Origin: Floccularia luteovirens | Lineage: Eukaryota; Basidiomycota; Agaricomycetes; Agaricales; Squamanitaceae | Assembly (NCBI GenBank): GCA_009739215.1 | Contig: VSJF01000004.1 | Location: forward strand, 186,001-250,000 | Direction: 5' to 3' | Length of the DNA stretch: 64,000 nucleotides | Shown: piece after piece, positions 39,595 through 51,839 of the stretch | Numbering within the stretch: position 1 is the first letter of the stretch | Layout of the letters: the number at the start of each line of letters is the position of its first letter | The notes under the pieces: generated by a model | Database searches by the model: none | Told to the model about the DNA's origin: nothing | What the model saw: the letters and a program-made list of their open reading frames with translations, nothing else | Made by a program: the position numbers and the translations under genes

Positions 39595-39799
39595 ATTACA
39601 CCTCTCTATTTTGTATGTACACATTGCTCATAACTAATAAATGGAATAACTATACAGATGCTCCCGATTCGTGCGCTTATATGAGGCTGAGTTGCACATA
39701 ACAATGTGTCTTCGTTGAATACTTCCTCGGCAGCATTTTTTATTGACTCACCGTCATGAATTAATGAAATACCCTTGCAAATGATACCCAAAGCATCGA

Positions 39800-40757
39800 C
39801 TATGTCATTGACTGTAGGGAGCCGGCACTATCGTAGACCCCAGATAATCGCGCATAATGTGGATCATCACTATGTAGTCTACTTGTGGTTGGTTTCCGAG
39901 TAGTATATGGTATTAGGAGTGGATCTTCACCACCGAAGCTTGCAATCTCCACTGGATATGAGAATATAAGATCTTTTGTAACCTGAGGGACGAAAAATGG
40001 AGATCGGATAGGTTTCATCTCCACCGTATACTAAACAAAAAAACAATTCAGCTCCTTGTGCGATATGGAAAGCATTTTTTTGGTCTTACATCTATGAGGA
40101 AGGCGAAGAAGTCGCAGGTGGATTGCTCTTGGTTTGAAAGATGAATTTTACCTTCCAGGCAACGATCGCAACTCGATAGAGGAACTTCCGGGGTCGGATG
40201 CCACCAACCTGCTTCCCGCACTTCTTGAATTTTTCCATTAGCGGCAGATTTTGGGGAGACAGTGACTTATCCATTATTTCAGGAAAGCGAACGCGTCGCT
40301 TTAGATATACACGTGGCACTTTGGGTTTAGCGAGGGCACTGGTGATTTGCAGATCTGGACTAGAAAGAAAAAAGTAGCAGGGAATAATTGTGCCTCGGGG
40401 GTGGTATAGCTGTTCGAAATTGTGAGCACTGAGGTAATGAATTGTTACAAAGTTATTCATACCGGGCTGCGAGAAACAGCTAGGGAACAAAAGAATGAAC
40501 ATCTAGGTCAAACATATAGTGCACGTCAATTCGATCTCGCGGATAGAACTGTTCGATTGGGGGGCAGTTAGCTGCGGTTCGACATCTCCCTGCGCAGGAT
40601 CCTCTCCAACAAAGTAAGGAGTCATGCGACTAGGAGTTTTCCAAGCACTTGTCCGACTATAGAACCTAAATACGCCAGAAGACTGGCCTGCCAAGTCTAT
40701 CATATACTCATGGGGGCTGTCTTGCGTAGGAACTGTATTCCCTGGTGCATTTCGCAA
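39800..40757 (-). pseudogene. Shortened arrestin-like protein gene
   Basis: Three minus-strand pieces match basidiomycete arrestin-related proteins in order. The first has SGVFRFYSRTSAWKTPSRMT and ends SSIREIELTCTIC. The second (40502-40092) has FEQLYHPRGTIIPCYFFLSS, then LAKPKVPRVYLKRRVRFPE. The third (40024-39800) has DLIFSYPVEIASFGGEDPL. The middle of the arrestin-N fold, usually about 200 residues with a 'PxxF...R..L.YEL' region, is missing between the first and second pieces. The first piece has no clear start codon. A short GT..AG intron could join pieces 1 and 2. I call it a truncated, probably non-functional gene, but a divergent short gene is possible. Confidence 0.5.
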
Positions 40758-42347
40758 GCGCGTTTTACCATAGCATTTCGAGGGGAGGTGTCAGATATAT
40801 CGGATTATTAGTAATATTAGCGGTTCTGGGTTCTGGGAGAGGTGGCCTGTTGTTCTGTAACTGATAGAGGTAACGACAATGTAGTGCAAATGGTTGGGTT
40901 GAGGTGTAAGTAGGTTTTGGGCTTGAACAAGTGAGGTATGATGAGTTAACAGAACTCTCTGTTACATCGTCAGAGTATTCAAGGTAGTTCAGATATAGTA
41001 GAGGCGGCCGAGATAGACTTCCGGTAAAGAGAAAACCTGGAACACATTAGTTGGATGGAGACCAATGAACATTTTTCCGACGTATATCACCGCCACAATT
41101 AAGACGGCAGAGTCTGACGAAAATCCAAATCTGGGGGGCCTATGTGTTCGGGCAGCCCTGAACAGCCCCGCTAGCGCTTCGTGGATCAAAAATAGGCTTT
41201 GGGGGGCGGTCTATGACATCAGATTTTTTGATGATACTTTCGTAAGTTACCAAAAGCCAAAGAAAAAGGCACTAAAGACCTTCTAAGCCAGAATCAAAGA
41301 CCGTGTAAGTCAAAGACTGCCAAATCCAAAGCTAAAGCTCTCACACTTTTACTGATGCCAGGTATCCTAGCTAATATATATATATAACCTTTAGTAAGAC
41401 AATCATCGATTTATCACTTACCATTTTACACAATTTTGCCGTAAGATCGCAGTAGTCATGATCAGGGTACAAGCTGTGATTATCGCTTGTATAAATTCAG
41501 TTATTATTGTGGTATTATGAGGCTATTATATCCCAGTGATGTGACGTTTGAAAACAAGAACTGTTATCTACCCATGGGGTTCTACTGGTCGGCATCAATA
41601 GTGGGCATATATCCTATCTTTACTAAAGAACATACCAGGACGGCAAAAGCCAGTTTTATAATGCAAGTACAAATTAAGCGGTGTCGAGTGGTGTCAAGCG
41701 GTGATATATGATATGTCAGCTTGAATGTTTGTTTCCGGTTTTATAGCTACTGTACATATGCATGTATCTTGTGGAATAATTTAGATAAGTATAAATCAGC
41801 CATCTAACCACTATAGCAACCAACACTACAGTGATGAGGAAGTAATAACCGTTTCCCTATCTCGCCCCGATCGAGAATCGTAGTATCCAATCAGAGATTA
41901 GACGTGAAATGATGACAGCGTTGGGGGGGTGTACGGCACGTATGTAGTAACCTAGAGGAAAATTCGACCTGACAGAGTTGATCATCCAGGACTCCCAAAG
42001 TTACTGATCTAGGGATCGTGCGATTTCCACGAGGAAATATAATGATCGATGGACTATCGATACGTCCATTCCGAGCGTGCAGTTGCGGACATCAGAGACG
42101 TTCGTCAGGGTTTAGCGCTCAAAGTATTCTGTCGAAGGTGCTCCTCTAGAAGTTCGTTCTCGAGTTTTCAACAACGAAAAGGAACGCATTCAAGACGTGT
42201 GTCCATGGTCATAAGGAGAATATCTCCCTCAACCAACACCGAGATCTTCGAAAATGAAGATCAACAAGGGTAGAGTAGACCTTTCGCCACATCTCACCCA
42301 CGCCTAATGTAGCACCACCGTAAGTTAAATGGTAATTAATTGGAACG
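40758..42347. other. Gene-poor stretch, about 1.6 kb
   Basis: No supported gene. One minus-strand frame (40989-41189) and plus-strand frames at 41065-41286 and 41487-41711 lack motifs. An AT dinucleotide run is near 41374-41387. Confidence 0.4.
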
Positions 42348-45300
42348 TTATCCGCACTTTGAAGAACCAAGAAGACTAGAGCTTTCGGTTTGCTCGACTC
42401 CTTCTGGTAGTGGACGGATACCATGCGGTGGTTCCTCGGTCTCGTCCTCCATCTCTCCTTCTGCATCAACATCCGCATCAGAGTCTGCATTACGGTCACC
42501 AAGCGAGAGTCCTGCACGCTTTTCATCAATTGGATTTAGTGGTGTTTGCACGGACGGGGCACTTGGTTGGCCTTGCACTTCCACAGTTGCCGTCTTCTCA
42601 TTCCCGACATCCTCCCTTTCATCGACTCCAGTTTCAATTACAAGGTCAATTGGACCCACTTCTTGTAGTTTAATATCATTCGGACCTTCTTGTGATGTAA
42701 AAATATCCGGGTTCACTTCCAGCTCCCCTACTATGTTCCCCATTGCCTCTGACTGTGTCACCATACGGGGGGTCGTGGAGCTCGGTTCCGCCTTCTTTCC
42801 CTCGTTCGTCAGATTTGGTCGTCCCCTAGCCTTACGCTGTGCGGATGGTTTCGTATTTCTGGAGGAACGCGGTTTCTTTGGAGCTGCTTGCCCATCAGTA
42901 AGTGTAGATGGAGTATCGGAGCTTATAGTAGCATTGTCTGTACTGGGAGTCGGCGTTGGTGTTGGAGTCCGTAAAGGACTTTCAACAGCTCTAGCAGCTG
43001 CAGTCGCACTCCTCGTACTAGCACGTGTTCTGCGCTCCTTCTGACTCTCGTTATTCTTCCCCTCATTCTTCCTCCCGTCATTTTCCTTTTCGGTGTCTTC
43101 ATTCTCTCCGTCATCACCGATCGAACTGTGAGAATCTGTTTCCTTCCGCTTCCCTCTCGTCCTTCCGCTTGTGCCTCCTCTTTTATTCCTACCACCAGTA
43201 CCACTAGTGCTTGCTTCAGTAACACCTCCAGGTACCCAGGGTCCAGTTTGAGTATACTCCGTCTCAACTTCCGGGAAAGCTGCTGCAGCTTGATCGGCGA
43301 GCACGTCCAAGGCACTGCGAACATGATCTGCACCCGAGCCACCAGTTCCGATTTCTGGATTTCTCCTACTCCCAGTACCAGCACTAAGCGTAGGATCACC
43401 GATACTCCCGACGCGTCTTCGTTTTCGTACAGGCGTTTCAGGGTTTTCGTCCATATGAACATGTAAACGGCCACGACGCCTCCCAGTTCCAGGTTGACTT
43501 TCCGATCCGCCAATATCTGGATCTCTTTCTCCGCCTTGAGGGTCAATTTGCACTCGTCTCTCCCTCTGGTCCTCATCCCTTTCGTCCATCATACTTCGCG
43601 CAGCGCTCAATAAAGAATCCAAAGCAGATGGTGTACCGTGGGCCACGGGACCAGTCTGGCGTGGAGACCCCACCAAGCCAGAAGCAGACTTTGGGGTGTT
43701 CGTGTTCATAAACACAAACGAAGAACCAGAACCAGAACCTAACCCTGTTCCGCGTCCTCGGTGGTGTTGTTGCTTACGTTGATGTTGTTGCTGAGGACTA
43801 ACCAAAGCAGAGATCGTCGTCCCAGCAGGAGTACTAAGGTAATGACTTCCGCCAACTCCCAAACCTCTTCTAGGCGTCTTCGGTTGCTTTGTTCCGCCAT
43901 CTCCTCCGTCTCCGACACTGGTATTCGCATTCGCATTCACAATTTCCTTCCTATAATAAGCAGTCCCAGATTTTCCACTTGCCAACCTCTCCAGTCTCTG
44001 CTTCTCTAGCTTCTCACCCTCCAATAATTGTCTAGCATGTTTGGCTTCTTGTTCGAGTTTGTCTTTTTCTCGAACGGCGAGACGCATTATACCTCCTACA
44101 ATGCTTGCACGTTCCCTTCCGATTCTGCGAGCGGCTAATAGAAGGTGTTCGGTACGTGCGTCGGCAGTGTGCGTGGTGAAGCTGCGTGGAGATGTTGCAG
44201 CGTTGGGATTGTTTGTGTTAGTGGAAGGACGGCTGGAGGTACTTTGTGTGGCGGGAAAGGTTTTGGTTCGGGTGCGCCGATAGTAGGGTGTTGACGGACC
44301 CGCGCTTGCGTTACTGGTAGTTTGAGTTTGTGTATGGGCCATTGAAAAAGATTGTCCTAAAAATGAATTTAACAACAGTGGAAAACATTTCATAACGAGG
44401 AATCACACACCTCGTGAACCTGAAGGGTCAGAAAGAGATGAAGACCCAGCATTCGGCTGTTCCTGATTGTCCTGTCCATGTATAGACTGCACTGCGAACA
44501 TCAACGTACTTCCCCGCTCCTCGCCAGGATCGAACTCTTCAGTTCTTGGTTTCTCAGACCCAGAATTTCTTACCCCCGGTTCACCGGTAGCCGTTTGAGG
44601 TCTTTCCATACTATTTGCCGATACTTTGATATTTGAAGTAAAAGGTTGCATAAGAAGTAGTGGTTTTAGTCGAATCAGTTCAGATTCCAGTAAAGACATC
44701 CTGTTCTGCGTGTCTACAAGCTAATTGCCAAAAATCAAATTTTGAAGTAAGTATAAATGTATACTTCATAAAAGTAAGCGAAGGACGCACCCGAGCGCGT
44801 AAGGATTTATTATCAGATTCATAAACCATGCACTGTCGCATAATTTCCTATCAGACCATTATTATCAGTAAGACCCTCTCAATATGCGTCATAAAAATAA
44901 AATTAGAAAGCGCAAGTCGCATTTACCTCATCCTTCGCGCTTCCACTAGCAGCACTCTTCCTTTGCACAATTAGCGCTTCAGCCATACGTTCCCAACCTT
45001 CCCTTTCAGCATCCCACCTCCCTCTCTCCTCGTTTATTTGAAACATTATCAAGTCGCGCTGCGCCGTAAGCCCTTTAATCAACTCAGCTTGACGCAAGAG
45101 TTGGGCCGTATCCACGCGTGGTACTGCGCGGGTTAGTTGGAGAACCTGAATCATTGTTAGAACGCGTTAAGCCGTGAATACAGATGGGGACATTTTACAG
45201 AGAAGCGCCAACGCACCATATCGCCTAGCTCCCGCTCGTGCTGTGTAGCAGTAGAATTCACATGCGAGCCTGCTGACCACATTTTGAGCACTTTCCGACG

Positions 45301-45861
45301 CATCTCCATAATTTCATCTTCAGTTAACGATTCCTTGTCCTTATCCTTCGACACGTCCAAATCCACACCTTCATCAATACCCTCGACATCTTCCAGACTC
45401 ACCTCTATGCCACTACCACCACCTACGTTCTTGACTTCAATCTGACCCTGACCTTGAGCAAGGGTACCTGCATGATTACCGAGACCCAAGGTGGGGGGAG
45501 GTATCTCTGGAGGAGAATTTATCATCGCTTCCTGCAGAAGAGGTGAGAGCGAGGGCGTGTGTGTATATACAATATCAGACAGAGCCAGAGGTGGTAGTGA
45601 AGCTTGCATTTGTTCCTGTCCTTTTGTCTGTGTCTGTTCTTCTGCTGCATCCGCGTTCTGCTGTGGCGTCTTTGCCTGTGGTCGTATCTGGTGTTGCATC
45701 TGGATGCTCACGTCCCCTTCGCCCGTACCCTCTCCTTCACCTTGACCCACATTTCCCAATATCTGCATCTGCATTCCCACATCCTGTCCTGACCCGCTTT
45801 CTGGCCCTGCTACAGATAAAGAAGTGGGAGCCACAGAAGATGGCCTCCCAAAAGGCAACAT
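42348..45861 (-). CDS. Large coiled-coil and low-complexity protein, unknown
   Basis: A protein of more than 1,000 residues in at least five exons. It starts MLPFGRPSS with a Gln/Gly-rich tract and an acidic segment, then MRRKVLKMWSAGSHVNSTAT. Next is a coiled coil (VLQLTRAVPRVDTAQLLRQA, AQRDLIMFQINEERGRWDA) joined through EIMRQCMVYESDNKSLRAR and LVDTQNRMSLLESELIRLKP. A 680-residue exon then holds TEHLLLAARRIGRERASIVG, a coil with VREKDKLEQEAKHARQLLEG, several nuclear-signal patches (RKRRRVGS, RTRGKRKE), and an AT-hook-like ARGRPNLT near the C-terminus. The rest is Ser/Thr/Gly-rich. All joins keep frame, e.g. GSRG to QSFSMAHTQ at the last intron. No domain is recognised; a nuclear or spindle/DNA-binding scaffold is a guess. 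Confidence 0.75.
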
Positions 45862-46372
45862 TCAAGATGTAACTTGATAGTATGAAGGAGAGAACACAAG
45901 AGATGTCGAGGCGTTTCTTTCAGGGTGAGTAGCCAAATACATCAAAATACTTTGCACACCGCGACTTGATCACGTGACTTGTACTTTCTCTCCAAAAATG
46001 GTAACCAGACTCTACGATATCAGTATTGTCGAAGGTACGTGTATAGATCTTAACGTGTTTGAGAACAATAAAAGGATAATATAAAAGTCTAAATGTCCTA
46101 AGACATAATTAAGTAGCGTGTATGTGTGTATGTAGTATCTGTGGTAAGTATAAATTAACTTTAACAACTAAAAACAGCCCTAAATCCACTTTTAACGATG
46201 TACAACATACATTGATATGGATGAAGACGAAAGAAGTTAATAGTACAAAATCACGACAGAGAAAGAAAAGGGCCTAATCCATACAAAGTAGCCATACCAG
46301 GTCGTCACATCATATGGCGAAAGAAGAAAATGGGAACACGCTCTCACCCGTCTCACATACATCTCCAAAGTT
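45862..46372. other. Intergenic region
   Basis: No gene seen; 5' side of the large coiled-coil gene and 3' side of the hydrolase gene. Confidence 0.4.
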
Positions 46373-48018
46373 TATACTTCAAAGAAATCCAACAGCGTAT
46401 CAACAACCTCCTCTGAATGGCTCACAGTCAAGTCATGACCTGCACCATCCACACTAACAAGTTTTGCCTTTTCCCTAGTGCCAGGGGGTAGTAAAGCATG
46501 GATCATCGGTGAATATTTTGGTGGGACAGTCCGGTCTTCAGTACCCTATATAATAACCACGATAGAATATGAAGTAAGTAAAACAGCTCAGACCCCAGTG
46601 CAAGAAAAAGCTGACATGAATAAGGAGTACTTGTCTTCCCACAAAACCACTTGCAGACAGGGCATGTTCTTGTCCACGTATTGGACCTTCCCTCAAGGAA
46701 GACGAGATCGCAGGGTTATATCCGGGCAGGTGAGCAGATTGCAATCTGACGATCTACAAGATGACACATAAGTGGGATGTAAAGGGAATGGGATTAATTT
46801 GATGGTGAGAGGAAAATAATCACCTCAATTATAGAATCATTGTCCTTCTCGGCAGAAATTGTTGAATTCGCAAGACGTTGCATATATGTCTTCAGAAACG
46901 AGATCATTGAAAGTTCTGTTGATATTCCAGAAGAAAACAATTTACCCTCACAACGGTACTAGAAGCCAAAGTCTGCACAAGCGGTGCTGACATGAATTTC
47001 GAAGTACGGGAAATGTCAGTGCTCTAAGAATGGTTTTCACGGTCAGTTTTACTGCGAGGTCTCGAAAAATACGCACATCCATAATACCAGCGGAAGCTAT
47101 CAGTGCAATTTTTTCGTCAACCAGCTGTGGGAATGAAGCCGTAAAAGCAGCAGCAATTCCTCCGCCCTAACATACCAAAGCCAAAAATAAACCCCTGAGT
47201 TCGAAAATGGCACACGCTCATTGGGAGACGCGTAGGAAGAACAACACATACCATAGAAACACCAACGACCATTGCTCTTTCCCAGCTTAAATGTTGCATT
47301 AATAAGGCTAGTTGTGTAGTGTATAATCGAGCGTCATATGAGGTTTGAGGAGCGTCTGAATACCCGCGGCCGTATAGGTCTGGTGTTGGTGTGTATATAT
47401 TATTAAATAAACGGAAAGGGGCCACAGTAAGGTCGTACCATATAACAAAACCCGAAAGCCGCGTGCTGCAAGAGCAGGAGCAACGTCTTTCCAAATTATA
47501 GCTGGAATTGATAACCCATGTATTAACACGACCTTACAGACACGCCATTGAGTAATCAGCCGCCCTCAAAGATATGATAGCAATGAGAAGCAAAGACTCA
47601 CCTTTTTCCCTTTTTCTGGACCAAGCAACCAATACCTAACCTAAGAGCCAGAGAGAGTAAGTAAATTACTCCTTATCATATTTCCCCTCTTCCACCTTCT
47701 CACTACATGATCAATGTTCAGAAATGAGTCAGAAAGACTGACCTTCCCGAGGGGTAATTGTACATATCCTCCACCTTCATAGAAGTCTTCAGGGTAGATA
47801 ACCCAAGTCCGAGCAGTTGGTGGCAAGCTCGCAAGAGATGGATATAGATGAACTGGCGCCGGTGGTGCAGGGAAAGCTGCAAAGAGATAAGATGTCAAGA
47901 GAAGCGGAGGGAGCAGGAGGAGCGAGAGGGTGAGGCAGTGGAGAGCACTTGTGGACGGCATGTGCATTGTGTTGAGTGGCAGCCGTTCGAGTTCAAAACG
48001 TTGAAACACAACGATCAT
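46373..48018 (-). CDS. Alpha/beta hydrolase, membrane-anchored
   Basis: A single N-terminal hydrophobic segment (HCLTLSLLLLPPLLLTSYLF, residues about 27-48) acts as signal anchor. The hydrolase core follows over several exons: KVVLIHGLSIPAIIWKDVAP with the oxyanion HG, a strand ARGFRVLLYDLYGRGYSDAP, LALLMQHLSWERAMVVGVSM with the nucleophile elbow G-x-S-x-G (GVSMGGG), then IALIASAGIMD, and near the end DGAGHDLTVSHSEEVVDTLL with the catalytic histidine, ending DFFEV. The acid residue lies in exons I did not fully resolve. Substrate unknown; most similar in layout to lipase/esterase-like fungal hydrolases. Only 76 bp separate its start from the stop of the SAP18 gene, both on the minus strand. 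Confidence 0.82.
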
Positions 48019-48094
48019 GACTGATTAGCGAATCATCACGTGCTTCCATTTTATTTTTATTTTTGCTTTATTTTAGAATTAATTATACATGAAA

Positions 48095-49141
48095 TCAATC
48101 ATATCTCCCTCGTCGTCGTGGTGGGCTACGTGATCTTGACCGCGACCGTCGTTCACCACGTCCCCCACGGCCTCCTCCACGTCCACTAGGCGGTGACTCT
48201 CCTCTTCTTGATGGTGGTACTCGTCTGTCCCTGTCTCTATCAGCATCTCTCTCCCTCCCAAATTCACCTCCTCCACGACCTCCGCGACCTCTAGGTCCAG
48301 CGGGTGGTGCATTAGATTCACCTCTCCAGTGACCTCCACCACGACCCGCACCAGATCCAGATGAAGGGGCAACTGTACCTCCCCACCCTCCATCTGCTCT
48401 TCCACCACCTATCCCTCCAGCACCACTCCGCCATCCGTTAGCGGCACTGGTTCCTCCACTTCCAGCGCTAGCACCTTTAATCGGAATTTCACTTGGCACT
48501 GTAACATTCTTCGGCAATAGCACCGCAACCAACAAATAATCGCCTGGCACAAATCTCAACTCATCCAGTGTCCTTTCCTCCTTCTCTCTATCTGTGACTT
48601 CTCTTGACTCCCCATCAATGTCTTCTAACAGTCTCGGAGCAGTTGAGTTCAAGGACCCAGGTTCACCGAGTATATCTCGGGAATAAACCATTCCGAGATC
48701 TTTTTGTGAGAATCGGCCTTTATTTCCTGAATCCGCATATACAGTACGGAATGAGAAGCGAGCTAATGGGTGTCGATATTCGGCGACAAGAGGCGCAGTA
48801 TTGCGGAGAGTTGTCAACACTTCTCTAAGAGTAGCATCTTTCCTGTAAATTTTTTCGTTGTCAGCCCCAAATTTGCAAGCTGTGAAGAGCTGTGAGTCAA
48901 AATGTAAAACCTTACCAAGTAAACAGCTGCTGTTCATCGGTTGTCGGCAAAGTTCCATCTTCAAAGAGGTTGAGTCTATGAAACCCGCCGATTTTGACAA
49001 AGGTTCTTATTAGAAACGGAGTAGTCTTGTTGCGTATCAGAAATGCGTTAGTTGGTAATACAATTGAAAACTGTCTCGTGAACCGACCTTTTCCCTTGGA
49101 GCAATTTGTTGATCTGTTGCTGTAGTGTTGTCGAGGTCCAT
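48095..49141 (-). CDS. SAP18 homologue with RGG/RS tail
   Basis: Sin3-associated SAP18 family: an ubiquitin-like fold that binds Sin3/HDAC and, in animals, the ASAP complex with RNPS1 and Acinus. Spliced: MDLDNTTATDQQIAPREK, TTPFLIRTFVKIGGFHRLNL, EDGTLPTTDEQQLFTW, KDATLREVLTTLRNTAPLVA, RFSFRTVYADSGNKGRFSQ, DLGMVYSRDILGEP and LRFVPGDYLLVAVLLP, an almost complete SAP18 domain. A roughly 130-residue tail follows, rich in GGR, RGG and finally RSRSRSRS with PPRRRGRYD at the end. Such RS/RGG tails suggest an RNA-binding or splicing link. Introns are phase-consistent, and one acceptor is AAG. The N-terminal Met at 49141 gives the best family length. Confidence 0.9.
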
Positions 49142-49993
49142 GATCTTTAGCGTCCTTCGCCGTCAGTTATATCGAGCAGCCCACAAAAAGAAACTGTTAA
49201 GTTGATTGGTGGGAGAAAGACAGGACTATTACATAAACTCAACCTTGACCGAAAATGGAAAAAGTCGGTCAATCCAAATCACGCAGCAACCCGCCGCAGC
49301 ACGCAGCTTAAAGTTATAGTGGAGTAATTATACTGATCATATCGATGTCTGTTATCGATGGGGGCACTGATGTGTTGATACACAACATTGACACCCAAAT
49401 CATTGTAAATGTAAGGACACTGTCAACAAACAGTGCACACCGGTGCGTTCTTGCCTAATGAGGAAGCGTCGGTAGCTATGTAGTATATTGGACAGTCCCC
49501 GAGCCAGGACTTAGTATTGTACACAAAGCGCGCATCAGAAAAAAAAACATTCCAGAGAAGAGACATCGTAGGGCGCAGGGCGCGAGGCGTCTAAAGTTGC
49601 GCGCACTTTTACCTAAAAAGGAATAGTTGCGCCAGGGCCAAAGTCCGACTGATAGAAATCGAGTCATTCGTATGGAAATACGAGACAGACAAGGCGCAGC
49701 CGACATTTGGGGCGCATTTTCCCATTGCACTTACCACCTACGTCCATTGCCTTAAACGATAAGCAATGGAAGTGCTTTGTTGATTACACACTGCCGTTTA
49801 TTGGTGTGAAATCAAAAACGGGTACGCTGTAAAGTACTTAAGAGACACAGCACAACCCATGGAAATGACTCAAACAACAGCAACTGACTCTATTTCACCC
49901 TCGCAACAATACAAGCTTCCCTACATCAGTAACCCTCCTCTGACTCTATATCTATACTCATCCCCTCCTCCCTGTCAGATTTAACTACCAGTT
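49142..49993. other. Divergent intergenic region, SAP18 / DUF6699
   Basis: 852 bp with no supported gene. It contains both promoters. Nothing distinctive seen. Confidence 0.4.
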
Positions 49994-50782
49994 ATGCATC
50001 TCCCGCAGTTCCCAACGTCCAATGGTTCTCAAGGACATGGCTATCCCTCCCAATACCAGTCATCTGTCTCCTCATGGTCTGTTTCCTCAACGGACCCGAG
50101 AATGTCGCACTTGACGGGTGGTGGACACCAACCTCTGGGTGCCCCCACATACGCACCTTTTATACCATCTATTCCTTTACCTTATGTTGAGAACTCGGGC
50201 AACTCATCCCGAGCCTCTTCTCATTCAACATATCCAGGTTCAGCGTCATCATCATCTTGTGAGTTTGGACTTGTGGAAATTAACTTTGTATGATATTAAT
50301 TAATTAATTATTAATGTAGCGACTTTCTCCTTAATTCCGGTTCTGTTAAACCCTTCCAACTATTTATTCTTCAACGTCGCTCAGCCCGTTGAATATATCC
50401 AACTAGACCCCCACTACGATATTTATTCAGCCATCGCAAAACCCTACATTCATTCAATCTCCATCATGTTCTCTGGCTGCCCCCACACTTGGCGTTTGGA
50501 CATCATCAAAAACAGGCCACTCACCTTACGAGACGTTATGTATCAAATGCAATCTTACCTCAACCAACCAATCTCAAACATGGAATTTCCTCAGCTCCCT
50601 ATAGACGTACAAGAACGCATGAGAAAAAACTTTGACAGAAGATACAGTAGACATGCCCCCGCCCATGCAGGTGGTATATGTAAAATTGATAACCTTGGTT
50701 CTAAAACCATCTTTGTGGGGATGGAACTGACCAACGTTCACGGCCAACCAGTCTGGATAGCCCACTTCACGAGATCGGCTTA
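49994..50782 (+). CDS. DUF6699-domain protein
   Basis: Agaricomycete family of unknown function. Exon 1 encodes a Ser/Pro/Gly/Tyr-rich region (MHLPQFPTSNGSQGHGY). After an intron containing an ATTA repeat, exon 2 reads STFSLIPVLLNPSNYLFFNV, VEYIQLDPHYDIYSAIAKPY, FSGCPHTWRLDIIKNRPLTL, RDVMYQMQSYLNQPISNMEF, and VGMELTNVHGQPVWIAHFT. The order of a beta hairpin, a 'R.VTV.DVL..I...L' helix-like segment and a terminal W/H motif matches DUF6699. It ends FTRSA. Function unknown. Confidence 0.75.
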
Positions 50783-51839
50783 GAAACCCCCTTACTGGTG
50801 GTTTACCTGCGAACTTGGGGCTGGGTCCCCCTTGGTCGTGGTAATGAAGGAGTGTTGGCACTCTCCTTCTTTTTCTTTTTCTTTCTCTTCCGGTTTCATC
50901 CTCGGACTATTGTGACTACGTTTTCCCTTTTTTTGTCTCATTCATCACTCAACAAACGGACCAGAAAATGTAGCTTTAGCCATTTCACCTTTCTTCACCC
51001 ATTTTATTTCTCTCACCAATTGTTCTCCGTGCACTTTCCTAGTGGCTGTGCTGCCAAACTGGCTCCGCCGCCAGCTTTTCCTCGTTACTAACAAATACCT
51101 TGCTTTGGAAGGTCTTGGCTCTCCTGGGCCTCTTGTTTCTCGTGCAACTCTCGCTTTCTCGAATGTCTCCGCAAATACGATCAGCTATCGTGCTCTGCTT
51201 CTCCTGGCTCTTTGTTGTTTTTCTTCCTCGCAGACGCTACAATTACTTCCAAAACATACTTACGCACACACAAATGGACTTTTTCTAAACTCAATCACTG
51301 CTCATACTACAACTAATTTTTCATCAACGGACGAATCTATAACCCCTCCTCGCTATACATCTGGTTTCCTATATCTATCGGACTTAGTAATTAACCAACT
51401 CCCTCACTCCGCTTGGTGATGAAAAATTATTATGTATGTTTTGTATGTATGTATGTATGTATGTATGTAATGTAGCGACTTTTTTTGTATCAATATCTAC
51501 CCAATGAAATACCTCTCTTCTACTATAACATTCAATGATGCAAGTTTAGCACATTGTGCATTGTGTTCCACAAAGGGCATGCGCAAAGTATTAGCCGAAA
51601 CAAAGTAGCCAAAAGCTTGATCGAACAGCTCTTTGCTCCGGATGAATAATGATTCATTGGTACGAGTCATCCCAAGTCATCTCTACACAGCAACATATGT
51701 CTAAACATAGATTTAGCTTCAATGCACTCTTAAGCTGAGCAGCTTATGTCATAGTCCAAAGAATAGTCATAACGTTTCGTCTTCATATACTGCATGCACC
51801 GCGACTAACAAACAACATGATACAATACATAGCCGTCAA
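50783..51839. other. Intergenic region, 3' of two convergent genes
   Basis: About 1.06 kb with no supported gene. A 125-codon frame at 51042-51419 is Ser/Leu/Thr-rich and lacks a Kozak-like context or homologue that I know; I treat it as chance. A TATG repeat is at 51442-51469. Confidence 0.4.
51442..51469. repeat. TGTA/TATG tetranucleotide microsatellite
   Basis: About seven uninterrupted units of TGTA/TATG in the region between the convergent DUF6699 and sugar transporter genes. A simple sequence repeat, expected to vary in length. Confidence 0.9.

Noticed and set aside
42340..43044. 234-codon plus-strand frame
   Set aside because: Antisense shadow of the large Ser/Gly-rich exon; the minus-strand exon shows splice continuity and coding features.
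51042..51419. 125-codon frame between DUF6699 and transporter genes
   Set aside because: Composition is low complexity, no motif, and it overlaps the expected 3' UTR of the DUF6699 gene.
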